NCBI RefSeq assembly: GCF_003026365.1
Contig: NZ_PYOM01000025.1
Span: forward strand, 1 to 64,000
DNA length: 64,000 nt
Direction: 5' to 3'
Source: Photobacterium angustum
Lineage (GTDB): Bacteria > Pseudomonadota > Gammaproteobacteria > Enterobacterales > Vibrionaceae
Part shown: in pieces, positions 35,322 to 44,832 of the stretch
Numbering within the stretch: position 1 is the first letter of the stretch
Layout: the number at the start of each line of letters is the position of its first letter
Program-made: the position numbers and the translations under genes
Notes under the pieces: model-generated
The model's database searches: none
Told to the model about the DNA's origin: nothing
What the model saw: the letters and a program-made list of their open reading frames with translations, nothing else

Positions 35322-36188
35322 TTAAACAGCAGATGCGCCAGAAACGATTTCTGACAGTTCTTGTGTGATCGCAGCCTGACGGGCTTTGTTGTACACAAGT
35401 TGCAGTTCATCAATCAGATCCCCTGCATTATCTGTTGCAGCTTTCATCGCTACCATTCGTGCCGCTTGCTCACTTGCAAGGTTCTCAACCACACCTTGGT
35501 ACACTTGTGATTCGGCATAGCGAACCAATAAGGTATCCAGTAGCGGTTTAGGCTCGGGCTCATAAATATAATCCCAAGAATGGTTGCGCTGCATTTCTTC
35601 GTCTTCTGACTTAGGCAAAGGCAACAATTGATCAATCACTGGTTGCTGTACCATGGTATTTACAAACTGGTTGTAAACCACGTACAGGCGATCCAGTTGG
35701 CCTTCATCATATTTCTTCAGCATAACGCCAACGGTACCGATCAACTCATCAACACTTGGTGTGTCACCAAGGCCTGATACTTGAGCTGCTACGTTACCGC
35801 CGTAGCTATTAAAGAATGCTGTTGCTTTAGCACCAATTAGCGCTAAATCAACATCGGCACCTTTATCTGACCATGTTTTAATATCGGTGATCGCTTTTTT
35901 GAACAAGTTAATGTTCAAGCCACCACACAAACCACGGTCAGTTGAAACAATGATGTAACCAACGCGCTTGGCTTCACGCTCTTCAAGATAAGGATGCTTA
36001 TACTCGAGGCTACCAAGGGCGATATGACCGATCACTTTGCGCATAGTTTGTGCGTATGGACGTGATGACTCCATTGCTTCCTGCGTTTTACGCATTTTAG
36101 AAGCAGCCACCATTTCCATCGCTTTAGTGATCTTTTGCGTGTTTTTAACACTACCGATCTTGTTACGAATCTCTTTTGCGCCGGCCAT
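35322..36188 (-). CDS. atpG: ATP synthase gamma subunit AtpG
   Basis: Central rotating shaft of F1, 288 residues. The long N-terminal helix (KEIRNKIGSVKNTQKITKAM-type, positions 5-24) and the long C-terminal helix ending QAAITQELSEIVSGA form the coiled coil inside the alpha/beta ring. STDRGLCGGLN lies near residue 87. Between atpA and atpD, as usual. Confidence 0.97.
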   Translation of the reverse strand: MAGAKEIRNKIGSVKNTQKITKAMEMVAASKMRKTQEAMESSRPYAQTMRKVIGHIALGSLEYKHPYLEEREAKRVGYIIVSTDRGLCGGLNINLFKKAITDIKTWSDKGADVDLALIGAKATAFFNSYGGNVAAQVSGLGDTPSVDELIGTVGVMLKKYDEGQLDRLYVVYNQFVNTMVQQPVIDQLLPLPKSEDEEMQRNHSWDYIYEPEPKPLLDTLLVRYAESQVYQGVVENLASEQAARMVAMKAATDNAGDLIDELQLVYNKARQAAITQELSEIVSGASAV

Positions 36189-36232
36189 CGTTACTCTCCG
36201 TTAGAAGGTGATCGCAAGCGATCACCAACCAA

Positions 36233-37774
36233 TTACCAAGTCTGGGTCGCTTTGAAATCTTCTAGCAGTTTTGCAAACTGCGCAGCGATTTCATCGTTGT
36301 AAGCACCCGTTTCATCTATCTGAGCTACAAGCTCAGCAAACTGACCTTTCGCGTAAGAAAGTAAAGCTGCTTCGAAATCAGCAAGCTTAGTTAGCTCAAC
36401 ATCATTCAAGTAGCCTTTTTCAGCTGCAAAGATAACAACCGCTTGCTCAAATACAGACATTGGCGCGTATTGTTTTTGCTTCATCAGTTCAGTTACTTTC
36501 TGACCATGATCTAGCTGTTTCTTAGTTGCGTCATCAAGGTCAGACGAGAACTGTGCAAACGCTGCAAGTTCACGGTACTGTGCAAGTGCGGTACGAATAC
36601 CACCCGACAGTTTCTTGATGATCTTGGTTTGGGCAGCACCACCTACACGCGATACAGAGATACCTGGGTCAACAGCAGGACGAATACCAGCGTTGAATAG
36701 CTCTGTTTGTAGGAAGATCTGACCATCGGTGATAGAGATAACGTTAGTCGGTACGAATGCCGATACGTCACCCGCTTGGGTTTCGATAATCGGTAGTGCC
36801 GTTAGCGATCCTGTTTGACCTTTCACTTCACCATTAGTGAATTTCTCAACGTAGTGCTCGCTTACACGAGAAGCACGCTCTAGAAGACGTGAGTGAAGGT
36901 AGAAAACATCACCAGGGAATGCTTCACGGCCAGGTGGACGCTTAAGCAATAGTGAGATTTGACGGTAAGCAACAGCCTGCTTAGACAGGTCATCGTATAC
37001 GATCAGTGCATCTTCGCCGCGGTCACGGAAGTATTCACCCATCGCACAACCAGAGTATGGTGCTAGGTATTGTAGCGCAGCAGCTTCTGATGCTGATGCT
37101 ACAACTACGATAGTGTTTTCCAGTGCGCCGTGCTCTTCCAGCTTACGAACTACGTTAGCGATAGTTGAAGCTTTCTGGCCAATAGCCACATACACAGAGT
37201 AGATACCAGAGTTTTTCTGGTTGATGATGGCATCGATAGCCATCGCTGTTTTACCAGTCTGACGGTCACCGATGATAAGCTCACGCTGACCACGGCCGAT
37301 TGGGATCATTGAGTCAACTGCTTTGTAACCAGTTTGTACTGGTTGATCAACAGATTTACGATCGATTACACCCGGTGCAATTACTTCAACAGGAGAGAAT
37401 GTCTCTGTTTCAATTGGACCTTTACCATCGATAGGCTGACCTAGTGTGTTTACAACACGACCAAGTAGCGCAGGACCTACAGGTACTTCAAGAATACGAC
37501 CAGTACCGGTTACCTTCATGCCTTCCTGTAGAGAAGCATAAGGGCCCATTACAACTGCACCTACCGAGTCACGCTCAAGGTTAAGTGCTAGTGCGAATAG
37601 TCCGCCTGGTAGTTCAATCATTTCACCTTGCATTACGTCAGCAAGGCCATGGATACGAATAATACCGTCGCTTACAGAAACGATAGTACCTTCGTTACGC
37701 GCTTCACTTACAACGTTGAAGTTTTCAATACGTTGTTTGATCAGTGCGCTAATTTCCGTGGAATTAAGTTGCAT
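36233..37774 (-). CDS. atpA: ATP synthase alpha subunit AtpA
   Basis: Non-catalytic nucleotide-binding subunit of F1, 513 residues from ATG 37774 (MQLNSTEISALIKQRI), the same length as E. coli AtpA. Five extra codons upstream are possible but not conserved. Walker A is GDRQTGKTAMAIDA near residue 169 and the signature PAVDPGISVSR lies near 363. Confidence 0.98.
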   Translation of the reverse strand: MQLNSTEISALIKQRIENFNVVSEARNEGTIVSVSDGIIRIHGLADVMQGEMIELPGGLFALALNLERDSVGAVVMGPYASLQEGMKVTGTGRILEVPVGPALLGRVVNTLGQPIDGKGPIETETFSPVEVIAPGVIDRKSVDQPVQTGYKAVDSMIPIGRGQRELIIGDRQTGKTAMAIDAIINQKNSGIYSVYVAIGQKASTIANVVRKLEEHGALENTIVVVASASEAAALQYLAPYSGCAMGEYFRDRGEDALIVYDDLSKQAVAYRQISLLLKRPPGREAFPGDVFYLHSRLLERASRVSEHYVEKFTNGEVKGQTGSLTALPIIETQAGDVSAFVPTNVISITDGQIFLQTELFNAGIRPAVDPGISVSRVGGAAQTKIIKKLSGGIRTALAQYRELAAFAQFSSDLDDATKKQLDHGQKVTELMKQKQYAPMSVFEQAVVIFAAEKGYLNDVELTKLADFEAALLSYAKGQFAELVAQIDETGAYNDEIAAQFAKLLEDFKATQTW

Positions 37775-37790
37775 GCTCCAATTCCCCAAA

Positions 37791-38324
37791 TCAAGACTGC
37801 AAAGTATCGCTCAGACGGTTCAATTTGCCCCGTACAGAGTTATCGATAACAAGGTCTCCAGCTCTAATTACAACCCCGGCAATCAGGGTCTCGTCTACAC
37901 TGCAAGTCAGCATCACTTTACGCGCTAAACGCTGCTCAAGTTTCACGCTAATGGCATCTAGTTGATTATCATCTAAAGCAATAGCAGAAATTACTGTCGC
38001 TTCGATGGTGTGCTCATGCTCATGTTTCATCAGCATGAATTCATCACAGACATCAGGTAGCGCCTTAAGGCGTCCATTTTCAGCCATCACCTTTAGAAGG
38101 TTTTGACCGAATTCATCGAGTTGCTCACCGCATACTGAAACAAAAATTTCAGTTAGCTTATCCGCAGCAAATCCGCTATCCAGTACATCCTGCATAGTGT
38201 CATTTTTTGCTACTTCACTAGCAAAGTTCAGCATTTCTGCCCACTGTGCTAGTTGGTTCGTCTCGACCGCAAAGTCAAAAGCTGCTTTAGCGTAGGGGCG
38301 TGCGATTGTAGTCATTTGTGACAT
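37791..38324 (-). CDS. atpH: ATP synthase delta subunit AtpH
   Basis: Peripheral-stalk subunit that ties the b dimer to the top of F1. At 177 residues it has the E. coli length. The N-terminal helical bundle starts TIARPYAKAAFDFA, and the C-terminal segment ends SVRGKLNRLSDTLQS, which is the typical OSCP end. It starts 16 bp after atpF. Confidence 0.96.
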   Translation of the reverse strand: MSQMTTIARPYAKAAFDFAVETNQLAQWAEMLNFASEVAKNDTMQDVLDSGFAADKLTEIFVSVCGEQLDEFGQNLLKVMAENGRLKALPDVCDEFMLMKHEHEHTIEATVISAIALDDNQLDAISVKLEQRLARKVMLTCSVDETLIAGVVIRAGDLVIDNSVRGKLNRLSDTLQS

Positions 38325-38340
38325 ATGCTTGCCCCTTTAA

Positions 38341-38811
38341 TTACAGTTCTGCAGTGACTTTGTTAAGAATATCGGCTTGAGCATCCACATCAATGGAGCG
38401 CTCAATGATCTTCTCAGCACCAATCACAGCTAGAGTTGCAACTTGTTTTCTTAACTCATCACGAGCACGATTACGTTCCGCTTCAATTTCAGCCATACCT
38501 TGCGCAAGGATTTTCTCACGCTCAGTTTGTGCTTCCGTTTTCGCTTCATCGATAATTTGAGCTTTACGCTTGTTTGCTTGCTCGATCAACTCGCTCGCAG
38601 CACGTTTCGCTTCTTTTAGTTGATCAGAAGCATTCGCTTGTGCAAGGTCAAGGTCTTTAGCTGCGCGATCTGCGGCAGCCAAGCCGTCAGCAATTTTTTT
38701 CTGACGTTCTTCAATCGCTTCCATAATCGGTGGCCATACATATTTCATGCAGAACACCACGAAGAGGAAGAAAGCGATAGCTTGACCCAGCAAAGTTGCA
38801 TTCATATTCAC
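38341..38811 (-). CDS. atpF: ATP synthase b subunit AtpF
   Basis: Stator subunit with one N-terminal membrane helix (about residues 5-27) and a long cytoplasmic, highly charged coiled coil; it forms a dimer. The 156-residue length is standard. The start is GTG 38811 with AAAGGAG seven bases upstream; E. coli atpF also uses GTG and the same MNxNAT beginning. An ATG two codons later is too far from the ribosome site. Confidence 0.96.
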   Translation of the reverse strand: MNMNATLLGQAIAFFLFVVFCMKYVWPPIMEAIEERQKKIADGLAAADRAAKDLDLAQANASDQLKEAKRAASELIEQANKRKAQIIDEAKTEAQTEREKILAQGMAEIEAERNRARDELRKQVATLAVIGAEKIIERSIDVDAQADILNKVTAEL

Positions 38812-38890
38812 AACGCATCTCCTTTAAAAGGGTTGCTAGAGTCCATTTGCTACTTAATGTCAGCTTGAGACAAGCTGACATTACGATTTA

Positions 38891-39148
38891 TTAACCAGCT
38901 AGCTGACCAACAAATGGGTTTGCGAATGTGAATAGCAGCGCGATTACGATACCGATCATTGGTACCGCATCAAGTAGACCAGCGATGATGAACATCTTAA
39001 CTTGAAGCATTGGAGCCATTTCAGGTTGACGTGCAGCACCTTCAAGGAACTTACCACCTAGAAGTGCGAAGCCGATCGCTGTACCAAGGGAAGCAAGACC
39101 TACAATAATGCCCACGGCAATTGCAGAAAAGCTTAGTAAAGTTTCCAT
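38891..39148 (-). CDS. atpE: ATP synthase c subunit AtpE
   Basis: The proton-carrying ring subunit, an 85-residue hairpin of two membrane helices. The polar loop is ARQPEM (residues 39-44). The proton-binding aspartate is D60 in IAGLLDAVPM. Start ATG 39148 has GGAG at good spacing; a preceding GTG would add one residue. The sequence suggests H+ rather than Na+ use because the Na+-binding Gln/Glu pattern is absent, an inference. Confidence 0.96.
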   Translation of the reverse strand: METLLSFSAIAVGIIVGLASLGTAIGFALLGGKFLEGAARQPEMAPMLQVKMFIIAGLLDAVPMIGIVIALLFTFANPFVGQLAG

Positions 39149-39212
39149 CACTATCTCCAGTTTATAGTTGTCGGCTAAAGTGCCAAAATAATAAAAATGT
39201 TACAAATAATCG

Positions 39213-40016
39213 TTAATGATTGTCTTCATGTGCCTGAGATAGGTACACGATAGTTAACATCATGAATACGAATGCTTGAATTGTAATGACTAGGATGTGG
39301 AAAATTGCCCACGGTACCGAGCCTAGCCATTGAGCCCACCACGGCATTAACGCCGCGATTAGGATAAACACCACCTCACCTGCAAACATGTTACCGAATA
39401 GACGCATACCTAGTGAGATAGGCTTCGCTAGTAGCGATACCACTTCAAGAAGTAGGTTAAACGGAATCATGATAGGGTGATTGAACGGGTGAAGAGCCAG
39501 TTCTTTAGCAAAACCGCCAAGACCTTTCACTTTAATGCTGTAGTAAATCATTAATGCGAATACGCCCAGCGCCATTGCCATGGTGATGTTAACGTCAGCA
39601 CTTGGTACCACCTTCATATAAGGGATACCCACGCTTTGTGCGGCATACGGAATGAAATCAATTGGCACAAGGTCCATGATATTCATCAGTAAAATCCAGC
39701 AGAAAATAGTTAGTGCTAATGGAGCAACAAGTGGATTGCGTCCATGGAAAGTATCTTTTACGTTGGTATCAACGAATTCAACCACCATTTCAACAAAACA
39801 TTGAACTTTACTTGGAACTCCTGATGATGCCTTTTTCGCTACTGAACGAAATAGCCATAAAAAAGCTAAACCGGTCAAAACAGAGAATATAAGGCTATCT
39901 ATGTTTACCGCCCAGAAGCTACCTTCACTCGCCAAGCCCAATTTATCAGTCGATAAGTTGGTCAAGTGGTGAGTGATATAACTTGCAGACGTTAGCGCTT
40001 CACCTGGCGCAGCCAT
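39213..40016 (-). CDS. atpB: ATP synthase a subunit AtpB
   Basis: Membrane stator of Fo that forms the proton half-channels. The 267 residues hold five to six hydrophobic helices. The essential arginine is in LGMRLFGNMFAGE (near residue 206). The C-terminal helix ends with the typical FVFMMLTIVYLSQAHE. It follows atpI with an 8-bp gap. Confidence 0.97.
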   Translation of the reverse strand: MAAPGEALTSASYITHHLTNLSTDKLGLASEGSFWAVNIDSLIFSVLTGLAFLWLFRSVAKKASSGVPSKVQCFVEMVVEFVDTNVKDTFHGRNPLVAPLALTIFCWILLMNIMDLVPIDFIPYAAQSVGIPYMKVVPSADVNITMAMALGVFALMIYYSIKVKGLGGFAKELALHPFNHPIMIPFNLLLEVVSLLAKPISLGMRLFGNMFAGEVVFILIAALMPWWAQWLGSVPWAIFHILVITIQAFVFMMLTIVYLSQAHEDNH

Positions 40017-40024
40017 AACTCATC

Positions 40025-40414
40025 CTATTTGTTGTTGTTAATGAATAAAACCGGTCCAAAAATATTAATACCAAGGGCCAGCAAATAGGTTAGTTTGAGG
40101 GGAACAAGTTCCACTCCCATATACAGGTAAGCAATGGCAAAAAGGATGACTGTGATTAGAATTTTAAGCACTTCTCCGCCATAAAATGACGCCATGACTA
40201 GCCGTGCATTCCTGGCACCGCTAAACATGAAGGCAAATATTGCAAAGACGGTATTGGCTATCACAAAGATACCGCCACCAATTAATGCAGAGATCCCCCA
40301 GTCAACATTGACAGCAAAAACTGCCGTTAATGCCGTTGCTATCACGACGCCAGATTGTAGTAACAACAACCGTTTTGCCAATTGGCGTCCCGGTTTAGCT
40401 AGCGTCGATACCAT
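40025..40414 (-). CDS. atpI: ATP synthase accessory protein AtpI
   Basis: Small membrane protein (129 residues, four hydrophobic helices) that begins the atp operon and helps c-ring assembly or Mg2+ supply in some bacteria. Start ATG 40414 has GAGGAA seven bases upstream. A frame from 40435 has a badly placed ribosome site. The N-terminal RQLAKRLLLLQSGVV resembles E. coli AtpI. Confidence 0.9.
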   Translation of the reverse strand: MVSTLAKPGRQLAKRLLLLQSGVVIATALTAVFAVNVDWGISALIGGGIFVIANTVFAIFAFMFSGARNARLVMASFYGGEVLKILITVILFAIAYLYMGVELVPLKLTYLLALGINIFGPVLFINNNK

Positions 40415-40471
40415 GTATTCGTTCCTCGAGTCCATTCCTTTACACGATCCGTGCTTGGGAAAACAGCGAAA

Positions 40472-40503
40472 ATTATACGGCTCATAAAATTGATTGCAAT
40501 CAA
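40472..40503 (-). promoter_or_regulatory. atp operon promoter with an overlapping palindrome
   Basis: On the minus strand the -10 is a perfect TATAAT (40472-40477) and the -35 is TTGCAA (40494-40499), 16 bp apart. The -35 lies within a perfect 14-bp palindrome, TTGATTGCAATCAA (40490-40503), which looks like an operator. The binding protein is unknown. Confidence 0.65.
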
Positions 40504-40589
40504 ATAAAAGTAAAAAAGTCTGCAGATTTTACAACACTCTAACTTGATCACTCAGATATTGTATTTTTTCATCGTTTACATCGTTAGAA

Positions 40590-41489
40590 TCACAGTTTTT
40601 GCTCTAACATTTGGAGTATCTGATCTAACTTTTCTTGCTGATCGAAATTTATAACAATTTTGCCTTTGCCACTTTTTGTTTGATTAATCGCCACTTTAGT
40701 ACCCAATTGCTCAGTAAGCCTATTTTGTAGCAAAGTAACTTGCTCACTTTTTGGTGTAGGCTCTTTGGGTTCAGTTGGATGTAAAAGTGTTTTAACCAGT
40801 TTTTCAGCTTCGCGTACAGTTAACAAATTAGTGATAATTTTTTGTGCAGCAGCTAACTGTTGCGCTTCATCTAAGGATAATAAAGCCCTTGCATGACCCA
40901 TTTCGAGTTTTTTCTGTTCGACTAATTGTTTTACAGGCTCGCTTAATTGGTTTAAACGCAATAAGTTAGATACTGCAGCACGTGATTTACCCACTGCTTC
41001 AGCAATTTGCTGGTGAGTCAGTGAAAACTCTTGCTGTAGTCGTGCTAAAGCAACGGCTTCTTCTATTACATTGAGATCTTCACGTTGAATATTTTCAATT
41101 AATGCAATAGCAATTGTCGCGCGATCATCAACGCTTTTAACTAGGCAAGGTACCGTCGTTAATCCCGCGATTTTAGCCGCTTGCCAACGACGCTCACCTG
41201 CAATAATTTCAAAACTTTGATCAGCTAAACGACGAACAACAATAGGTTGAATGATCCCTTGAGCTCGAATAGATTCTGCAAGCTCCGCAAGCGTATCATC
41301 AGCCATCGACTTACGAGGCTGAAACTGACCTGATTGCAGTAGTTCTATCGAAAGTTCACGTAATTCACTATCAATGTTTGAAGTCGAAAGTGCTACTTGT
41401 TGTTGGTTTTGTTGCTTGGCTTGTGCGACAGCACTGGTAGAAAGCAAGGCATCAAGACCTTTGCCTAGACCACGTTTATTAAAATTCAT
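40590..41489 (-). CDS. parB: Chromosome partition protein ParB
   Basis: Binds parS and spreads to form the partition complex; it uses CTP as a clamp in the known family. The 299 residues contain the ParB/Srx domain with IIAGERRWQAAK (the CTP-binding GERRxR-type motif, near residue 92), the HTH (about 145-185, LTHQQIAEAVGKSRAAVSNLL shown here only by its end GKSRAAVSNLL) and a C-terminal dimerisation helix. It is immediately downstream of parA. Confidence 0.96.
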   Translation of the reverse strand: MNFNKRGLGKGLDALLSTSAVAQAKQQNQQQVALSTSNIDSELRELSIELLQSGQFQPRKSMADDTLAELAESIRAQGIIQPIVVRRLADQSFEIIAGERRWQAAKIAGLTTVPCLVKSVDDRATIAIALIENIQREDLNVIEEAVALARLQQEFSLTHQQIAEAVGKSRAAVSNLLRLNQLSEPVKQLVEQKKLEMGHARALLSLDEAQQLAAAQKIITNLLTVREAEKLVKTLLHPTEPKEPTPKSEQVTLLQNRLTEQLGTKVAINQTKSGKGKIVINFDQQEKLDQILQMLEQKL

Positions 41490-41497
41490 GAAAAGCC

Positions 41498-42295
41498 TTA
41501 TGCGTCCTCAGAAGTCACCGTTTGTAATGCTAATTCATCACGACGGATCATTTCACCCGCCAGTGCTAAATAAGCTTTCGCACCACTAGAGTACTTATCG
41601 TAATACATCGCAGGACGACCATGACTTGGTGCTTCTGCTAAACGGACATTACGGGGAATAACGGTACGATACACTTTGTCGCCAAAGTGTTTTTTCAATT
41701 GTTGAGAAACTTCGTTAGCTAACCTGTTGCGAGGATCAAACATGGTGCGCAGTAAACCTTCAATTTTCAGTTCACTATTAACAACCGCTGTTAACTTACT
41801 AATGGTATCCATTAATGCCGTTAAGCCTTCAAGAGCAAAATACTCACATTGCATCGGCACTAATACGGAGTCAGAAGCTGTCATGGCATTAATGGTGAGT
41901 AAGTTTAGCGAAGGGGGACAGTCGATAAAAATATAGTCGTAGTCATCACGAACCTTAGCAAGTGCAGTACGTAGACGTACTTCACGCGCAAACACTTCCA
42001 TCAATTTTATTTCAGCGGCAGTGACGTCACCATTGGCGGCTATCAAATGATAGCCTCCCGTCGTTTCTTTTATAACAACGACATTAAATGGTGTTTCCTC
42101 GACCAAAAGATCATAAGCGGTGGCATCAACTTGGTATTTATCAACCCCACTGGCCATGGTTGCATTACCTTGCGGATCAAGATCAACCACTAACACTTTA
42201 CGTTGGGTTGCAGCCAAGGATGCTGCTAAATTTACACAGGTGGTAGTTTTACCCACACCACCTTTTTGATTTGCTACCGCTATGATTCTTCCCAC
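41498..42295 (-). CDS. parA: Chromosome partition ATPase ParA
   Basis: Deviant-Walker ATPase that moves the ParB-parS origin complex. The 265 residues start with IAVANQKGGVGKTTTCVNLA, the lysine-rich Walker A at about residue 11. DLDPQGNA and FIDCPPSLN follow. The short N-terminus without an HTH is the chromosomal Soj type. It lies 17 bp after rsmG, in the usual mnmG-rsmG-parA-parB order. Confidence 0.97.
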   Translation of the reverse strand: MGRIIAVANQKGGVGKTTTCVNLAASLAATQRKVLVVDLDPQGNATMASGVDKYQVDATAYDLLVEETPFNVVVIKETTGGYHLIAANGDVTAAEIKLMEVFAREVRLRTALAKVRDDYDYIFIDCPPSLNLLTINAMTASDSVLVPMQCEYFALEGLTALMDTISKLTAVVNSELKIEGLLRTMFDPRNRLANEVSQQLKKHFGDKVYRTVIPRNVRLAEAPSHGRPAMYYDKYSSGAKAYLALAGEMIRRDELALQTVTSEDA

Positions 42296-42311
42296 AAGAA
42301 AACCTCAACAA

Positions 42312-42932
42312 TTAATCCTTTGCCGTCAAGACTACTAGATGACGCTCACCTTCTAAATCAGGAACCTGTAAAGATTTCACTTCTATAACTGAGCACCATT
42401 CAGGCAAATCTGCCGCTTCTTGCTCGTTATATTGGCCTTTCAATGCGAGGAACTGACCACCTGATTTTGGTAGATGGTGGCACCAGTTAACCATATCAGC
42501 CATTGAAGCAAACGCTCGACTTAACACTGCATCAAAGCCATCACCAGCTTCAAACTCTTCAACGCGACTTTGTACCGGCGTCACATTGGTAATTTTTAGC
42601 TCATGGATCACTTGGCGAATAAAACGAATGCGTTTACCTAAGCTATCTAACAAGGTAAATGATTTATCAGGACACATGATAGCCAACGGAATACCTGGCA
42701 GTCCCGGTCCTGTACCGACATCAATATAACTAGCGCCATCTAAATATTGGCTGACTACAATACTATCCATAATATGTTTAACTAACATTTCGTTAGGATC
42801 ACGGACTGATGTCAGATTATACGCTTTATTCCATTTGTGCAGCAGTTCTACATAACCGATCAGCTGGTCAAGTTGCTGTTCTGTGACCTGCAGTTCAGTT
42901 TGGGCGATAAGTTGTACTAATCGTTGTTTCAT
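42312..42932 (-). CDS. rsmG: 16S rRNA m7G527 methyltransferase RsmG
   Basis: SAM-dependent enzyme (GidB) that methylates G527 in the 530 loop of 16S rRNA; loss gives low-level streptomycin resistance in several bacteria. The 206-residue length is normal. The SAM motif is YIDVGTGPGLPGIPLAI near residue 71. It lies 10 bp after mnmG. Confidence 0.96.
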   Translation of the reverse strand: MKQRLVQLIAQTELQVTEQQLDQLIGYVELLHKWNKAYNLTSVRDPNEMLVKHIMDSIVVSQYLDGASYIDVGTGPGLPGIPLAIMCPDKSFTLLDSLGKRIRFIRQVIHELKITNVTPVQSRVEEFEAGDGFDAVLSRAFASMADMVNWCHHLPKSGGQFLALKGQYNEQEAADLPEWCSVIEVKSLQVPDLEGERHLVVLTAKD

Positions 42933-42942
42933 TGTTTAGTCC

Positions 42943-44832
42943 TTATTCGCCTTTTTTTAATAAGCCGTGTTTTTTCAAATAAACCAATAACAGCGAAATC
43001 GCAGCAGGGGTAATACCTGAAATACGTGATGCCATACCAATTGATTCAGGTTTTGCATCATTCAGTTTTACCACGACTTCATTCGATAAACCTTTAACAT
43101 TGCTGTAATCAATATCAAATGGCAGCTTAGTGGTTTCATGACGCAGTGATTTTTCAACTTCATCACGCTGGCGATCAATATAACCTTGGTATTTCACCTG
43201 AATTTCAACTTGCTCACGCGCTTCAATATCGTCAAGCGCTGGTGCAAATGTTTCGATGCTTGTCAGTTGTTCGTAAGTCACTTCAGGACGACGAAGAAGA
43301 TCCTCACCACTCGCTTCACGAGCGATCGGTGCTTTAAGGATTTTATTTAATTCATCAACATGATCCGACTTAGGATTGATCCAAATATCTTTCAGGCGTT
43401 GACGTTCAAGTTCCATGTTTTCAATTTTTTGATTGAAACGAGACCAGCGTGCATCATCAACTAAGCCAAACTCACGACCCATTGGGGTTAAACGTAAATC
43501 GGCATTGTCTTCACGAAGCAATAAGCGGTATTCGGCACGAGAAGTAAACATACGGTATGGTTCTTTAGTACCAATCGTTGATAGATCATCAATCAATACG
43601 CCCATGTACGCTTGATCACGACGAGGACTCCAGCCTTCTTTATCTTGAACTTGAAGCGCGGCGTTCATACCCGCCATTAAGCCTTGTGCTGCCGCTTCTT
43701 CGTAACCTGTCGTACCGTTAATTTGTCCAGCAAAGAACAGACCATCGATATATTTGTTTTCGAAAGTTTGTTTTAGATCGCGAGGGTCGAAGAAATCATA
43801 TTCAATCGCATAACCTGGACGCATAATAGTTGCGTTTTCAAAGCCTTGCATTGAACGAACAATTTGCATTTGTACATCAAACGGTAAGCTGGTGGAGATC
43901 CCGTTTGGATATAATTCATTGGTCGTTAAGCCTTCTGGCTCAATGAAGATCTGGTGACTATTTTTATCCGCAAAACGCATCACTTTATCTTCAATCGAAG
44001 GACAGTAACGTGGACCAATTCCTTCAATAACACCCGCATACATTGGGCTACGATCTAAATTATTACGGATCACTTCATGTGTGCGTTCATTTGTGTAAGT
44101 AATAAAACATGGGATTTGACGTGGATGATCCGACGACTTACCCATGAATGAAAATGTTGGAGTTGGGTTATCACCGTGCTGCTCTTCAAGCACACTGAAA
44201 TCAACACTGCGTGCATCAATACGTGGAGGAGTACCCGTTTTTAAGCGATCAACACGTAACGGTAATTCACGTAGACGATCCGCTAGAGCATTCGAGGCAG
44301 GATCACCGGTACGACCGCCACTGTAGTTTTCCATACCAATGTGGATCTTACCACCAAGGAAAGTACCAACAGTTAACACAACGGCTTTGGCATGGAACTT
44401 TAGGCCCATTTCCGTTACAACACCAACAGCACGATGATTTTCAACAATTAAATCAGTAACGGCTTGTTGGAAAATCATTAGATTTTCTTGGTTTTCTAGA
44501 ACGTTACGAACAGCAGCTTTGTATAATGCACGATCAGCTTGGGCGCGAGTAGCACGTACTGCAGGACCTTTCGATGAGTTCAGTGTACGGAATTGAATAC
44601 CACCTTTATCAATGGCTTGCGCCATTAATCCACCAAGGGCATCAACTTCTTTAACCAGGTGTCCTTTCCCGATCCCGCCGATAGCTGGGTTGCACGACAT
44701 TTGGCCCAACGTATCGATATTATGGGTCAACAGTAAGGTTTTTTGTCCCATTCGGGCTGCTGCCAATGCGGCTTCTGTGCCTGCATGACCACCACCCACA
44801 ACGATGACATCAAATTTTTCCTGGTAAAACAT
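42943..44832 (-). CDS. mnmG: tRNA uridine-34 modification enzyme MnmG (GidA)
   Basis: FAD enzyme that, with MnmE (encoded here at 49566), installs the carboxymethylaminomethyl group at U34 of certain tRNAs. The 629 residues show the FAD motif GGGHAGTEAALAAARMG at residue 13, the CNPAIGGIGKGHL segment with the catalytic cysteine, and the C-terminal helical domain that binds MnmE. It borders oriC, as in most gammaproteobacteria. Confidence 0.98.
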   Translation of the reverse strand: MFYQEKFDVIVVGGGHAGTEAALAAARMGQKTLLLTHNIDTLGQMSCNPAIGGIGKGHLVKEVDALGGLMAQAIDKGGIQFRTLNSSKGPAVRATRAQADRALYKAAVRNVLENQENLMIFQQAVTDLIVENHRAVGVVTEMGLKFHAKAVVLTVGTFLGGKIHIGMENYSGGRTGDPASNALADRLRELPLRVDRLKTGTPPRIDARSVDFSVLEEQHGDNPTPTFSFMGKSSDHPRQIPCFITYTNERTHEVIRNNLDRSPMYAGVIEGIGPRYCPSIEDKVMRFADKNSHQIFIEPEGLTTNELYPNGISTSLPFDVQMQIVRSMQGFENATIMRPGYAIEYDFFDPRDLKQTFENKYIDGLFFAGQINGTTGYEEAAAQGLMAGMNAALQVQDKEGWSPRRDQAYMGVLIDDLSTIGTKEPYRMFTSRAEYRLLLREDNADLRLTPMGREFGLVDDARWSRFNQKIENMELERQRLKDIWINPKSDHVDELNKILKAPIAREASGEDLLRRPEVTYEQLTSIETFAPALDDIEAREQVEIQVKYQGYIDRQRDEVEKSLRHETTKLPFDIDYSNVKGLSNEVVVKLNDAKPESIGMASRISGITPAAISLLLVYLKKHGLLKKGE

